Part shown: in pieces, positions 1-8,234 of the stretch | Layout of the letters: every line of letters starts with the position of its first letter | Position numbering within the stretch: the first letter of the stretch is position 1 | Assembly: GCA_959018755.1 (NCBI GenBank) | Contig: CAUEMA010000021.1 | Location: 1 to 40,503 of the forward strand | Source: an uncultured Collinsella sp. | Lineage (GTDB): Bacteria; Actinomycetota; Coriobacteriia; Coriobacteriales; Coriobacteriaceae | Length of the DNA stretch: 40,503 bases | Direction: 5' to 3' | The notes under the pieces: model-generated | The model's input: only the letters and a program-made list of their open reading frames with translations | The model's database searches: none | Told to the model about the DNA's origin: nothing | Made by a program: the position numbers and the translations under genes

Positions 1-15
1 AGTTCCGCACGCAAA

Positions 16-38
16 GAAGGCCACTTAATGTGGCCTTC
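16..38 (+). terminator. Hairpin, possible terminator of a gene left of the window
   Basis: A perfect 9-bp stem (GAAGGCCAC / GTGGCCTTC) encloses a 5-nt loop. The T-rich tail on the + strand (CGTCTTGC) is weak, so termination of an unseen upstream gene is only a guess. Confidence 0.35.
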
Positions 39-113
39 GTCTTGCGCAGGACTGCCCGAGCAGCAAACCTAACCCATCTCGCCCACTCGGCGGGCACGGG
101 GTCCAAGACTGTC

Positions 114-146
114 AAAAAAGCGGTCGGCGCGCAGTGCGCCGACCGC
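114..146 (-). terminator. Rho-independent terminator of gyrA
   Basis: Read leftward, a GC-rich stem of about 11 bp (120-130 with 136-146, loop 131-135) is followed by six T residues (the A-run at 114-119 on the + strand). It lies about 40 nt past the gyrA stop and closes the gyrB-gyrA unit. Confidence 0.9.
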
Positions 147-186
147 CGATATATGGGGTCTGATGATTTTTACCAGCTAGGGCCTC

Positions 187-2934
187 TTACTCGTCTAGGA
201 GATCTTCTGGCATATCATCGCCGTCGCCCAGGTCGACTGGGGACTTTTCGGCGCCGACCGTTGCCTCGTCCTCGGTGCCTTCGCCTTCGGGCTTTTCCTT
301 GGCTGCCGTCATACGGGCGACAGCGCATACGCGGTCGCTGTCGTCGACGGTCATCATCTTGACGCCCTGGGTGGCTCGGCCGGTCTGGCTAATCTCATCG
401 GTCTTGACGCGAATGACCGTCGCGCCTTCCGTCACGATGAACAGCTCGTGCTGCGGACCCACCGTCTTCATGGCCGCGAGGTTTCCCTTGCGCTCGGTCA
501 TCTGGATGGTGTAGACGCCCTGACCGCCGCGGTTTTGCTCCGGGTAATCCGCGACCGGCGTGCGCTTGCCGTAGCCGCGCTCGGTGATGACAAACAGGTC
601 ACCATTGCCGTTGGTAACCTCCATACCCAAAACGCCCACGCCGTCTTTCATGCTAATACCGCGAACGCCGCTGGTGTCGCGTCCCGTGGCGCGAACTTGG
701 TCCTCGGGGAACATAATCGCCTTGCCCGCAGTGGTGGCCAGGATGATCTTGTCGCCCTCGCGCACACGGCGCACGGCGAGCAGCGCGTCGTCGTCCCTCA
801 GGTTGATGGCGATCAGACCATCACGGCGGCTGCGGTCGTAGGCGCTCATCACGGTCTTCTTGACCATGCCGCTCTTGGTGGCAAACATCAGGTACTCGTC
901 GGCGGGGAACTCGCGACAGCTGATGACGCTCGCGATCTTCTCGCCTTCCTCAAAGGGCAGCAGGTTGACGATCGCGGTACCGCGCGCCTGGCGCGTACCG
1001 ACCGGCAGCTCGTGCACCTTGAGGCGGTAGACCTTGCCCTTGCTCGAGAAGAACAGCACGTACTCGTGCGTGGATGCGATAAACATCTCGTCGATGACGT
1101 CATCCTCTTTAAGGTTGACGCCCGACACGCCCTTGCCGCCGCGCTTCTGAGCACGGTAGGCAGCTACCGGGATACGCTTCACGTAGCCGGTGTGGGTAAT
1201 GGTCACAACCATGTCCTCGTCGGCAATGAGGTCCTCGACATCCAGGTCCTTCTCGACATGGCTGATCTCGGTGCGGCGTTTGTCGCCAAACTTCTTCGAG
1301 ATCTCGCGCATCTCCTCCTTGATGACGCCCAGGATCTTCTCCTCATGCGCCAGCAGGTCCTCGTAGTAGGCGATGGCGCGGCGCAGGCCGTCCAGCTCTT
1401 CCTGGATCTTGTCGCGCTCCAGGCCGGTCAGGCGGCGCAGCTTCATCTCGAGGATGGCCGTGGTCTGCTCGGGCGTAAAGCCAAAGCGCTCGATCAGGCG
1501 GCTGCTGGCCTCGGAGTCGGTCTGCGAGGAGCGGATAATGCTGATAACCTCGTCGATATGGTCGAGAGCCATCAAGTAGCCCTCGAGGATATGGGCGCGC
1601 GCCTGGGCCTTCTTAAGGTCGAAGCGGGTGCGGCGGGTGACGACGTCGACCTGGTGGTCGATGTAGTGCTGCAGCATCTCGCGCAGGCTCAGGCATTTGG
1701 GAACGCCGTTGACGAGCGCCAGGTTGTTGGCGCCAAAGGTCGTCTGCAGTGAGGTGTACTTATACAGGTTGTTGAGCACGACCTGCGGAATGACGCCCTT
1801 CTTGAGCTCGATGACCAGACGGATACCCTTCTGGTTGGACTCGTCGCGCATGTCCGAGATGCCCTCGATGCGCTTGTCGTTTACGAGCTGGGCGATCTTC
1901 TCCTGCAGGGTGCCCTTGTTGACCATGTAGGGAATCTCGGTAAAGACCAGACGACTGCGGCCGGTCTTGGTGGATTCCACATGGGCCTTGGCACGCACGG
2001 TAATGGAGCCGCGGCCGGTCTCATAGCTCTGCCTAATGCCGGCGCTGCCCATGATGATGGCACCGGTGGGGAAGTCCGGACCGGGCATGATCTGCATAAG
2101 CTCGTCGACGGTAGCATCGGGATTGTCGATCAGGTAGCAGGTTGCCTCGATCGCCTCGGTGAGGTTATGCGGGGCGATATTGGTGGCCATGCCGACAGCG
2201 ATGCCCTGGCTGCCGTTGACCAGCAGGTTGGGGAAGCGCGCGGGCAGTGCCACGGGCTCGGCGAGCGACTCGTCGTAGTTGGGCTGCCAGTCGACGGTAT
2301 CCTTTTGCAAGTCGCGCAGCAGCTCCATGGCAGGCTTTGCCAGACGGCTCTCGGTATAGCGCATGGCCGCCGCGCCGTCGCCATCGATGTTGCCGAAGTT
2401 GCCGTGGCCATCGATGAGCGGTGTGCGCATGGAGAACCACTGCGCCAGACGAACCATGGCCTCGTAGACTGCGAAGTCACCGTGCGGATGGTACTTGCCG
2501 ATAACTTCGCCGACCGTCCAGGCCGACTTCTTATGCGGGCGGTTGGGGTAGATGCCGCTCTCGTTCATGGCGTACAGGATGCGGCGGTGCACCGGCTTTA
2601 GGCCGTCGCGCACGTCCGGCAGGGCGCGCGCCGTGATGACCGACATCGAGTACTCGATGAACGACTGCTTCATCTCGCGGCCGAACTCCGAAATCTGGAG
2701 CTGGCCACCGTTGATATCCTCGCCGGCTGAGGCGCCACGATCGACCGCGCCGAAGCTCTCCTCGAGCTCGGCGTCGTCATCCTCTTCCTCTTCATCCTCG
2801 GCGTCGGGGTTATAGGAATCCGGATTGCCGTCCTCGTCCTGCTCAGCGCGGGCGAGCAGGCGCTTCAGATCATCGGGCATACCGGCGTCGCCGGCCTCGT
2901 CCATACCCTCGTTGTTGTTGATATCGTCTGCCAC
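187..2934 (-). CDS. gyrA: DNA gyrase subunit A
   Basis: GyrA cuts and rejoins DNA as the A2 part of gyrase (A2B2), which introduces negative supercoils. The 915-residue protein starts at GTG (2934) after a strong GAGGAGGT ribosome site. Residues 1-75 are an acidic extension not found in E. coli or Bacillus GyrA. The breakage-reunion domain follows, with the catalytic Tyr193 in AAMRYTESRL. The C-terminal beta-pinwheel carries the GyrA box QKRGGKG and a second QNRGGQG repeat. The quinolone region reads HPHGDFAVYEAM, so residue 154, equivalent to E. coli Ser83, is Phe (codon TTC at 2473-2475) and residue 158 (E. coli 87) is Glu. Phe at position 83 is an established quinolone-resistance substitution; resistance of this strain is inferred. 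The gene lies downstream of gyrB, separated by a structured 99-bp element. Confidence 0.98.
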   Translation of the reverse strand: MADDINNNEGMDEAGDAGMPDDLKRLLARAEQDEDGNPDSYNPDAEDEEEEDDDAELEESFGAVDRGASAGEDINGGQLQISEFGREMKQSFIEYSMSVITARALPDVRDGLKPVHRRILYAMNESGIYPNRPHKKSAWTVGEVIGKYHPHGDFAVYEAMVRLAQWFSMRTPLIDGHGNFGNIDGDGAAAMRYTESRLAKPAMELLRDLQKDTVDWQPNYDESLAEPVALPARFPNLLVNGSQGIAVGMATNIAPHNLTEAIEATCYLIDNPDATVDELMQIMPGPDFPTGAIIMGSAGIRQSYETGRGSITVRAKAHVESTKTGRSRLVFTEIPYMVNKGTLQEKIAQLVNDKRIEGISDMRDESNQKGIRLVIELKKGVIPQVVLNNLYKYTSLQTTFGANNLALVNGVPKCLSLREMLQHYIDHQVDVVTRRTRFDLKKAQARAHILEGYLMALDHIDEVISIIRSSQTDSEASSRLIERFGFTPEQTTAILEMKLRRLTGLERDKIQEELDGLRRAIAYYEDLLAHEEKILGVIKEEMREISKKFGDKRRTEISHVEKDLDVEDLIADEDMVVTITHTGYVKRIPVAAYRAQKRGGKGVSGVNLKEDDVIDEMFIASTHEYVLFFSSKGKVYRLKVHELPVGTRQARGTAIVNLLPFEEGEKIASVISCREFPADEYLMFATKSGMVKKTVMSAYDRSRRDGLIAINLRDDDALLAVRRVREGDKIILATTAGKAIMFPEDQVRATGRDTSGVRGISMKDGVGVLGMEVTNGNGDLFVITERGYGKRTPVADYPEQNRGGQGVYTIQMTERKGNLAAMKTVGPQHELFIVTEGATVIRVKTDEISQTGRATQGVKMMTVDDSDRVCAVARMTAAKEKPEGEGTEDEATVGAEKSPVDLGDGDDMPEDLLDE

Positions 2935-2983
2935 GTTACCTCCTCATGGTTTGCGTGGTCCATTAGTTCCCTACCACGGAGAC

Positions 2984-3082
2984 GGCTTTTCCAGGTGCCG
3001 CAGATTCGCTCGAAAGAGGAGGGAAGCGTACTTGGGTACGCGACCGACGATTGAGGGCGAAGGTGCGGTGGCTGGGAAAGCC
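2984..3082. repeat. Large structured inverted repeat between gyrB and gyrA
   Basis: The ends pair over about 19 bp (GGCTTTTCCAGGTGCCGCA against the complement of TGCGGTGGCTGGGAAAGCC). An inner arm TTCGCTC/GAGGGCGAA and a perfect apical hairpin GCGTAC-TTGG-GTACGC (3026-3041) lie inside. No open frame explains it. It would be transcribed within the gyrB-gyrA message. It may be a REP-like dispersed repeat, an mRNA processing or attenuation structure, or a small RNA. The folding is seen directly; the role is unknown. Confidence 0.7.
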
Positions 3083-3089
3083 GAACAGG

Positions 3090-5120
3090 TTAGGCATCTA
3101 AGAAGCGTGCATCATGCGCATGTTTTTCAATGTACTCGCGGCGATAGCCGACCTCGGAACCCATGAGCTCGCGCACGGCACGGTCCGCCACCACGGCGTC
3201 CTCGATCGACACGCGCTGCAAAATGCGGGTCTTGGGGTCCATCGTCGTCGAGGCAAGCTGCTTGGGGTCCATCTCGCCCAGGCCCTTGTAGCGCTGGACG
3301 GTATAGCCCTTGCGCTTCTTGGTGATCTTGCCGTCCTTGGCCTTGCCGTCCTCGTCGTTGTCGTCGGGGTTCAGGCCCAGGCTCTGAATGGTGTCGCGCA
3401 GAATCTCGTCTTCGGGCTGGCGGCCGTTGGGATACACGTAATGGATCTTGTTGCGCACCTTAATGCCAAAGATGGGCGGGCAGGCGACATAGACATAGCC
3501 GGCATCGATCAGCGGGCGCATGTACTTGTAGAAGAACGTCAGCAGCAGGATGCGGATATGCGCACCGTCAACGTCTGCATCGGTCATGATGATGATTTTG
3601 TGGTAGCGCGCCTTGGTGATATCGAAGTCGCCGCCGTCGCCGGCACTCGTCGTGACGCCGCAGCCGATCGCGGTGATGAGCGACTGGATGGTGTCGCTCG
3701 AGAACGCGCGGTGGTCACCCACGCGCTCGACGTTCAAAATCTTGCCGCGCAGGGGCAGAATCGCCTGGATGTCTCGGCGACGGCCGTCCTTGGCCGAACC
3801 GCCTGCCGAGTCACCCTCTACGATAAAGAGCTCGGTCAGCTCGGCATCGCGCACCGAGCAGTCGGCGAGCTTGCCGGGCAGCGAAGCCGTCTCGAGCAGA
3901 CTCTTGCGACGGGTCGCCTCGCGCGCCTTGCGGGCAGCGTTGCGGGCCTTGCAGGCCTGCTGGGCCTTCTTGACGATCTCGCGGGCGGGCTTGGGGTGCT
4001 CCTCCAGATAATCGGTCAGTCCATCGGTCACGATCTTGAGCGTGAGCGCGCGCATGTAGGAACTGCCGAGCTTGGCCTTGGTCTGTCCCTCAAACTGCGG
4101 ATCGGGCAGCTTGACCGAGATAACGGCCGAAAGGCCCTCGCGCACATCGTCGCCGGTCAGATTGGCGTCTTTTTCCTTGAGCAGGTTCTGCTTGCGCGCA
4201 TAGTCGTTGATCACGCGGGTGAGTGCGGTGCGGAAGCCCTCAAGGTGCATGCCGCCCTCGGGGGTGTAGATGTCGTTGGCAAACGACATGACGTTCTCGC
4301 CGTAGCCGCTATTCCACTGCAGGGAAACCTCAACCTCGCCCATCTTGGCCACAGGTGCGTCCGGGTCCGATTTGCCCTCGATGTAGATAGGCTCCTTAAA
4401 GGCCTCGGGGACGTCCTTGCCCTCGTTAAGGAACTTGACGAAGTCGATGATGCCGCCCTCGTAGCAAAACTCCTCCACGTGGGGAGTAGACTCGCGCTCG
4501 TCAGTCAGCACGATTTTGAGGTTCTTATTGAGGAACGCCGTCTCCTGCAGACGGTTGTGCAGCGTATCGAAATCGTAAATGCAGGTCTCGAAGATCTCGT
4601 CGTCGGGCCAGAAGGTGACGGTGGTGCCCGTCGAATCCGAGGTGCCCACGACCTCCATCTTCTTGACGGTCTTGCCGCGCGAGAACTCCATCTCGTAGGT
4701 GTTGCCGTCGCGACGAACCTGAACGACCACGCGCTTGGACAGTGCGTTGACGACGGAGATGCCAACGCCGTGCAGGCCGCCCGAGACCTTATAGGCCGAA
4801 TTATCGAACTTACCGCCGGCGTGCAAAATCGTCATGACGACCTCGAGCGTCGGGATCTTTTTAACAGGGTGCTCGTCGACGGGGATACCGCGCCCGTTGT
4901 CGACGACCGTGATGGAGTTGTCGGCGTGGACCGTCACCTGGATCTCGGTGCAGAAACCGGCCATGGCCTCGTCGACGGAGTTGTCAACGATCTCCCACAC
5001 CAGGTGATGCAGACCGCTGGCGCTCGTCGAGCCGATATACATGCCCGGGCGCTTACGAACGGCCTCGAGACCTTCGAGAATCTTAATCTCGCCGCCATCG
5101 TAATCGTTTTCGTTTGCCAC
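3090..5120 (-). CDS. gyrB: DNA gyrase subunit B
   Basis: GyrB is the ATPase subunit of gyrase. The GHKL ATPase domain shows EIVDNSVDEA near the N-terminus. The TOPRIM domain shows the metal-binding motifs EGDSAGGSAK and MTDADVDGAH, and the C-terminus has the GyrA-contact segment KGLGEMDP. The chosen start is GTG at 5120 (VANENDYDGG), preceded by AAGGAGG; the frame could begin at TTG 5138, but that codon lies upstream of the ribosome site. The length is 676 residues. A Lys/Asp-rich insert of about 20 residues (around DDNDEDGKAKDGK) sits before KGLGEMD. A terminator separates the gene from the upstream recF-dciA unit, so it probably has its own promoter in 5121-5170, although no clear one is visible. 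Confidence 0.98.
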   Translation of the reverse strand: MANENDYDGGEIKILEGLEAVRKRPGMYIGSTSASGLHHLVWEIVDNSVDEAMAGFCTEIQVTVHADNSITVVDNGRGIPVDEHPVKKIPTLEVVMTILHAGGKFDNSAYKVSGGLHGVGISVVNALSKRVVVQVRRDGNTYEMEFSRGKTVKKMEVVGTSDSTGTTVTFWPDDEIFETCIYDFDTLHNRLQETAFLNKNLKIVLTDERESTPHVEEFCYEGGIIDFVKFLNEGKDVPEAFKEPIYIEGKSDPDAPVAKMGEVEVSLQWNSGYGENVMSFANDIYTPEGGMHLEGFRTALTRVINDYARKQNLLKEKDANLTGDDVREGLSAVISVKLPDPQFEGQTKAKLGSSYMRALTLKIVTDGLTDYLEEHPKPAREIVKKAQQACKARNAARKAREATRRKSLLETASLPGKLADCSVRDAELTELFIVEGDSAGGSAKDGRRRDIQAILPLRGKILNVERVGDHRAFSSDTIQSLITAIGCGVTTSAGDGGDFDITKARYHKIIIMTDADVDGAHIRILLLTFFYKYMRPLIDAGYVYVACPPIFGIKVRNKIHYVYPNGRQPEDEILRDTIQSLGLNPDDNDEDGKAKDGKITKKRKGYTVQRYKGLGEMDPKQLASTTMDPKTRILQRVSIEDAVVADRAVRELMGSEVGYRREYIEKHAHDARFLDA

Positions 5121-5169
5121 ACGTCCTCCTTCAGTCAAGAAAATGTGTACAGCCTTACTAGTTTATCGT

Positions 5170-5198
5170 AAAAAAATACCCTCGGGAACGAGGGTATT
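5170..5198 (-). terminator. Terminator after the dciA-like gene
   Basis: Read leftward, the stem ATACCCTCG / CGAGGGTAT has a 4-nt loop and is followed by seven T residues (A-run 5170-5176). It ends the dnaN-recF-dciA transcript before gyrB. Confidence 0.9.
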
Positions 5199-5225
5199 TG
5201 GCTCTACAAGGCCACCAGATGCGAT

Positions 5226-5789
5226 TTAAGGCTCTTTTTTGCTTTGCACGCCCTTGGCCCACTCGGCACTGGCTCTCATGGCGTTCTCGAGGGCCTCGCG
5301 CAGTTTTTGGTCTTCGATGGGCGCCACTTGGCGCTCAATCTCGGTGCGCTCGGCATCGCTGAGGTCGGCGTGTGGGGCCGGCGGGCGCTCGGTCGCCGCT
5401 GGGCGAAGGCGCTCCTTGGCGGCGGGCGGCGTGTGACCGGGCGCGGTGGTTTTGAACACCAGGCCATCCACATGCGCACCGGCGCGCTCCATGCGCGCGC
5501 GGATGATCTCGCGCAACAACGTCATTTCCTGCGTCCACGAGGGCGAGTCGAGATATACCAGCAGCTCATTGGACTCGGGCAGGTAGCGCAGGCCCGTCGC
5601 ATGCCGCCCCTCGCGCGTGCCCGAGCACACCGCGTTCCACGCGCGATAGACCGCGCGCGACTCCTCGGCGGCCTCCATCTGCGCACGGCGCTCAGGGGTC
5701 GCAGCCGCCAGGATGCGCTGGCGCTCTGCGTTCAACAAGCCACTGAAGGCGACCGTTTCGCTCTCGCGCTCGTAATTAGCACGTCTCAC
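5226..5789 (-). CDS. DUF721 (DciA-like) protein, probable replication initiation factor
   Basis: The protein has 187 residues. Residues 45-115 match the DUF721/DciA pattern: a Trp near the start of the domain (YRAWNAV), a strand-loop that reads LLVYLDSPSWTQEMTLL, and a following helix with conserved Arg. In other bacteria DciA helps load or activate the replicative helicase, and DUF721 genes commonly sit between recF and gyrB as here. The C-terminal 70 residues are Pro/Ala- and charge-rich and probably flexible. The start is GTG at 5789, overlapping the recF stop by 14 bp, which indicates translational coupling. The family call is firm; a helicase-loader role in this organism is inferred from the family. 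Confidence 0.85.
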   Translation of the reverse strand: MRRANYERESETVAFSGLLNAERQRILAAATPERRAQMEAAEESRAVYRAWNAVCSGTREGRHATGLRYLPESNELLVYLDSPSWTQEMTLLREIIRARMERAGAHVDGLVFKTTAPGHTPPAAKERLRPAATERPPAPHADLSDAERTEIERQVAPIEDQKLREALENAMRASAEWAKGVQSKKEP

Positions 5790-6882
5790 CCATGCTCACC
5801 ACCTTGGCTCGATCAAGCAGGTCATCGGTAAAGTACCCCAGGTTGGTCGTGGTTATGACCGTCTGGATATCATCGCCGATCAGCTGCAGGAAAGCACCGC
5901 GGCGTTCGCCGTCGAGTTCGCTCATCACGTCGTCCAAAAGCAGCAGTGGGGCGGTGCCCAGGACATCGCGAGCCACGGCCACCTCCGCCACCTTCCAGGC
6001 CAGAACCAACGTTCGCTGCTGACCTTGGCTGGCAAATGAACGGGCGGAGCGACCCGCCACAGCAAACTCAATCTCGTCGCGATGCGGTCCCACCAACGTC
6101 ACGCCGCGGCGAATTTCCTCGTCGGCGTGCTCATCAAGGGCAGCCAGCATGCGCTCGTACGCCCAGCCCTTCAGCTCTTCGCGATCATCGACCTGGGGCA
6201 AATCCCCCAGCGTGGACGCATAGGACACGTTGGCGGCTTCACCGGACGCCACTTGCCCGTAGGCAGTACGCACATGGCCCGCCAGCCGGTCGAGCAGGGC
6301 CAACCGGTGCACGAGCAGAGCCGCGCCCGCGCGGGCAATCGAATCGTTCCACGCGCCGAGCATCTCGCGGCAGCACCAGGCCTCCTTGAGCAAGGCGTTA
6401 CGCTGGGTCACGCAGCGACCATAGGTGCTCGCAAGATCGGCATAGCGTGCGCTCAGTTGCATGCCAAAGTCGTCGAGGGCGGCGCGGCGCACACTGGCGC
6501 CTCGCTTAACCATGTCCAGATGGTCGGGGCAAAACAGCACGCTCGGCAGAACCCCGCGCACACCGGCGGCAGAGCATCTCTTGCCGTTGCGGCTAAACGA
6601 GCGTTTACCGTCCTCCGCGCTCAATCCCATATCAAGCACGCGGCCGTCGCCCTCGAGCCTCAGCTCGACCTTGCACGAGCCCACGCCGTCATGGACGAGC
6701 TCGGCTGCGGTCGGATGCCTAAACGAGGCGCCGCTCGTCAGCAGCTGCAGCGCCTCTATGAGATTGGTCTTTCCCGCCGCGTTGGGTCCCGCAAGTATCG
6801 TCACGCCCTCGTCCAGGGCAAGGCGATAGCTATCGAAGCTGCGGTAGTGCGCGACGGAAAGATCGCGGGCGAACATGGTCAT
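5776..6882 (-). CDS. recF: DNA replication and repair protein RecF
   Basis: RecF is an SMC/ABC-type ATPase that recognises gapped DNA and promotes RecA loading with RecO and RecR. The chosen start is ATG 6882 (ATGACCATGTTC; ATG 6876 is also possible), giving 368 residues, normal for the family. The Walker A motif is GPNAAGKT (32-39). The signature-like segment FASQGQQRTLVLAWK and the Walker B LLLLDDVMSELD are near the C-terminus. The open frame extends upstream into dnaN, but that part is an out-of-frame shadow. The gene begins 10 nt after the dnaN stop and overlaps the next gene, so dnaN, recF and the dciA-like gene form one unit. Confidence 0.96.
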   Translation of the reverse strand: MTMFARDLSVAHYRSFDSYRLALDEGVTILAGPNAAGKTNLIEALQLLTSGASFRHPTAAELVHDGVGSCKVELRLEGDGRVLDMGLSAEDGKRSFSRNGKRCSAAGVRGVLPSVLFCPDHLDMVKRGASVRRAALDDFGMQLSARYADLASTYGRCVTQRNALLKEAWCCREMLGAWNDSIARAGAALLVHRLALLDRLAGHVRTAYGQVASGEAANVSYASTLGDLPQVDDREELKGWAYERMLAALDEHADEEIRRGVTLVGPHRDEIEFAVAGRSARSFASQGQQRTLVLAWKVAEVAVARDVLGTAPLLLLDDVMSELDGERRGAFLQLIGDDIQTVITTTNLGYFTDDLLDRAKVVSMGETC

Positions 6883-6892
6883 AGGGCAGTTG

Positions 6893-7996
6893 CTAGATGC
6901 GGACCGGCATGACCAGGTACAGGTAGTTGATCTTGTCGTAGGACTTGAAGATGCCCGCCTGCGAGTAGCTCTTGAGCTCCAGCGTGATCTCCTTCTCCTT
7001 GGACAGGGCATTGAGGCAGCCAAAGATGTAGTGGTAGTTGAAGGCGATGGTGCCCGACTCGCCCTCGGCCTCGACATCGATCGTCTCCTGCGCAAGGTCC
7101 TGGTCATTGGAAATGGAGGACAGGCCCATCTGCCCGTTCTCGACATCGATCTCGAACTTGACGGCGGGGTTGGCGCTCGCGATAACGGCCACGCGCTTGA
7201 GGGCGGCGTTAAAGGCGGCGACGTCGATCTTGACGCTCGTCACGCACGAATCGGGGATGAGCTGCTTGTAGTTGGGGTACACGCCCTCGATGCGGCGCGA
7301 CACGTAGGTGGTGTTGCCGGCCTCAAAGACGACCTGGGTGTCGGTAGCCCCGATCATGATGGTCGCCTGGCTGGCCATGATGTTCAGCGCGTCGTTAAAG
7401 GCGTCGGCCGGAACGTTGAGTTCAAAGGAGCCCTCGAGGGTTGAGGTCTCGACCTGCGTATCGCACACGGCCAAGCGGAAGGAATCGGTCGCCACCAGGC
7501 GCACTGTGTTGTTCTCGACCTTCATGTGCACGCCACCCAGGATGGGGCGGGCCTTGTCAGTCGAGGTGACGCGCCACACGCGGCCGACCATTTCGGACAA
7601 GATATCGGTCGGCAGTTCCACGGCGCTCTCGATGGCATAGGCCGGAAACTCGGGGAAGTCATTGGCATCGAGCGTGTTCAGGCGGAAAGAGCTCTTCTCA
7701 CAACCAATCAGCACCTGGCGCTCGGACAGCTCAAAGGTGACCGGGGCATCGGGGAGGGTCTTGGTGATATTGGAGAGCATCTTACAAGGGATAACCATCT
7801 CGCCCCCTTCTTCGACATGTGCCGCGATGCGATGACGGATCGAGATGGTGTAGTTAGAGGTCTGGAATTCCAAGATGCCGTCTTGCGCCTTGACGAGCAC
7901 GCCCGACAGGATGGGAAGGGTGGACGCCGAAGCGACACCCTTCATAACGACGCCGATGGCTTGTGTAAGCGAGCTCTGGCTGACGGTGAACTTCAT
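6893..7996 (-). CDS. dnaN: DNA polymerase III beta sliding clamp
   Basis: The beta clamp encircles DNA and tethers Pol III and many repair proteins. The 367-residue protein begins MKFTVSQSSLTQAI and ends YLVMPVRI; the C-terminal MPVR(I/L) is a family hallmark at the cleft that binds partner peptides. The length matches the usual 365-380 residues. The ATG at 7996 follows AGAAAGG with about 9 nt spacing. The upstream spacer is the probable replication origin. The gene is followed 10 nt later by recF. Confidence 0.98.
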   Translation of the reverse strand: MKFTVSQSSLTQAIGVVMKGVASASTLPILSGVLVKAQDGILEFQTSNYTISIRHRIAAHVEEGGEMVIPCKMLSNITKTLPDAPVTFELSERQVLIGCEKSSFRLNTLDANDFPEFPAYAIESAVELPTDILSEMVGRVWRVTSTDKARPILGGVHMKVENNTVRLVATDSFRLAVCDTQVETSTLEGSFELNVPADAFNDALNIMASQATIMIGATDTQVVFEAGNTTYVSRRIEGVYPNYKQLIPDSCVTSVKIDVAAFNAALKRVAVIASANPAVKFEIDVENGQMGLSSISNDQDLAQETIDVEAEGESGTIAFNYHYIFGCLNALSKEKEITLELKSYSQAGIFKSYDKINYLYLVMPVRI

Positions 7997-8028
7997 CTTT
8001 TAATACCTTTCTTTAGATATAAATATCT

Positions 8029-8043
8029 TAATAATAGTAATAG
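8029..8043 (+). promoter_or_regulatory. DnaA-trio array
   Basis: Five in-register triplets TAA-TAA-TAG-TAA-TAG lie on the + strand. Read 3' to 5' away from the degenerate box at 8056-8064 they give GAT-AAT-GAT-AAT-AAT, the orientation described for DnaA-trios, where a DnaA filament forms on one strand to open the origin. The AT-rich palindrome just beyond (8015-8028) would be the first DNA to melt. Confidence 0.7.
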
Positions 8044-8208
8044 CACTGATGAAACTGTTGATTACTCCCAAAGACGCAGGTCAGACCCAGAAAGAGAATC
8101 GACAGCAACCTGTGTGCAACGGGGGTGGTTTTCCACGTTCAAAACCTGCGCAAAACTTTTCACCACCGCGGGTTGGGTTTTAGACACCTTATGCCCATGG
8201 TTTCGACA

Positions 8209-8222
8209 AGTTTTCAACAGGT
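8209..8222 (+). promoter_or_regulatory. Variant DnaA box (exact 14-mer, copy 1)
   Basis: AGTTTTCAACAGGT contains the 9-mer TTTTCAACA, which matches the usual TTWTNCACA except for A at position 6. The identical 14-mer occurs twice more, inverted, at 11409-11422 and 11462-11475, flanking dnaA and its upstream partner. Confidence 0.7.
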
Positions 8223-8234
8223 GTCTCTATTTCC

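Larger units (their letters stand above)
7997..8234. other. Probable oriC in the dnaA-dnaN spacer
   Basis: This 238-bp gene-free spacer has an AT-rich end next to dnaN (7998-8046) and a GC-richer end with DnaA-box-like sequences. Seen in it are an AT palindrome AGATATAAATATCT (8015-8028), five trio units (8029-8043), a degenerate box TGTTGATTA (8056-8064), a near-consensus TTTTCCACG (8129-8137), a degenerate repeat at 8138-8159 and an exact box at 8209-8222. Location beside dnaA and these elements support oriC; only experiment or a skew calculation would prove it. Confidence 0.8.

Noticed and set aside
448..1752. Open frame of 434 codons opposite gyrA
   Set aside because: Antisense shadow of gyrA; no start signal or recognisable domain.
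3114..5171. Long open frame of 685 codons opposite gyrB
   Set aside because: It is the antisense shadow of gyrB; GC-rich codons keep the opposite frame open. It has no motif or ribosome site.
6883..7146. N-terminal extension of recF into dnaN
   Set aside because: The extra 88 residues are Arg/Ser-rich out-of-frame dnaN sequence; RecF family proteins begin at the ATG used here.
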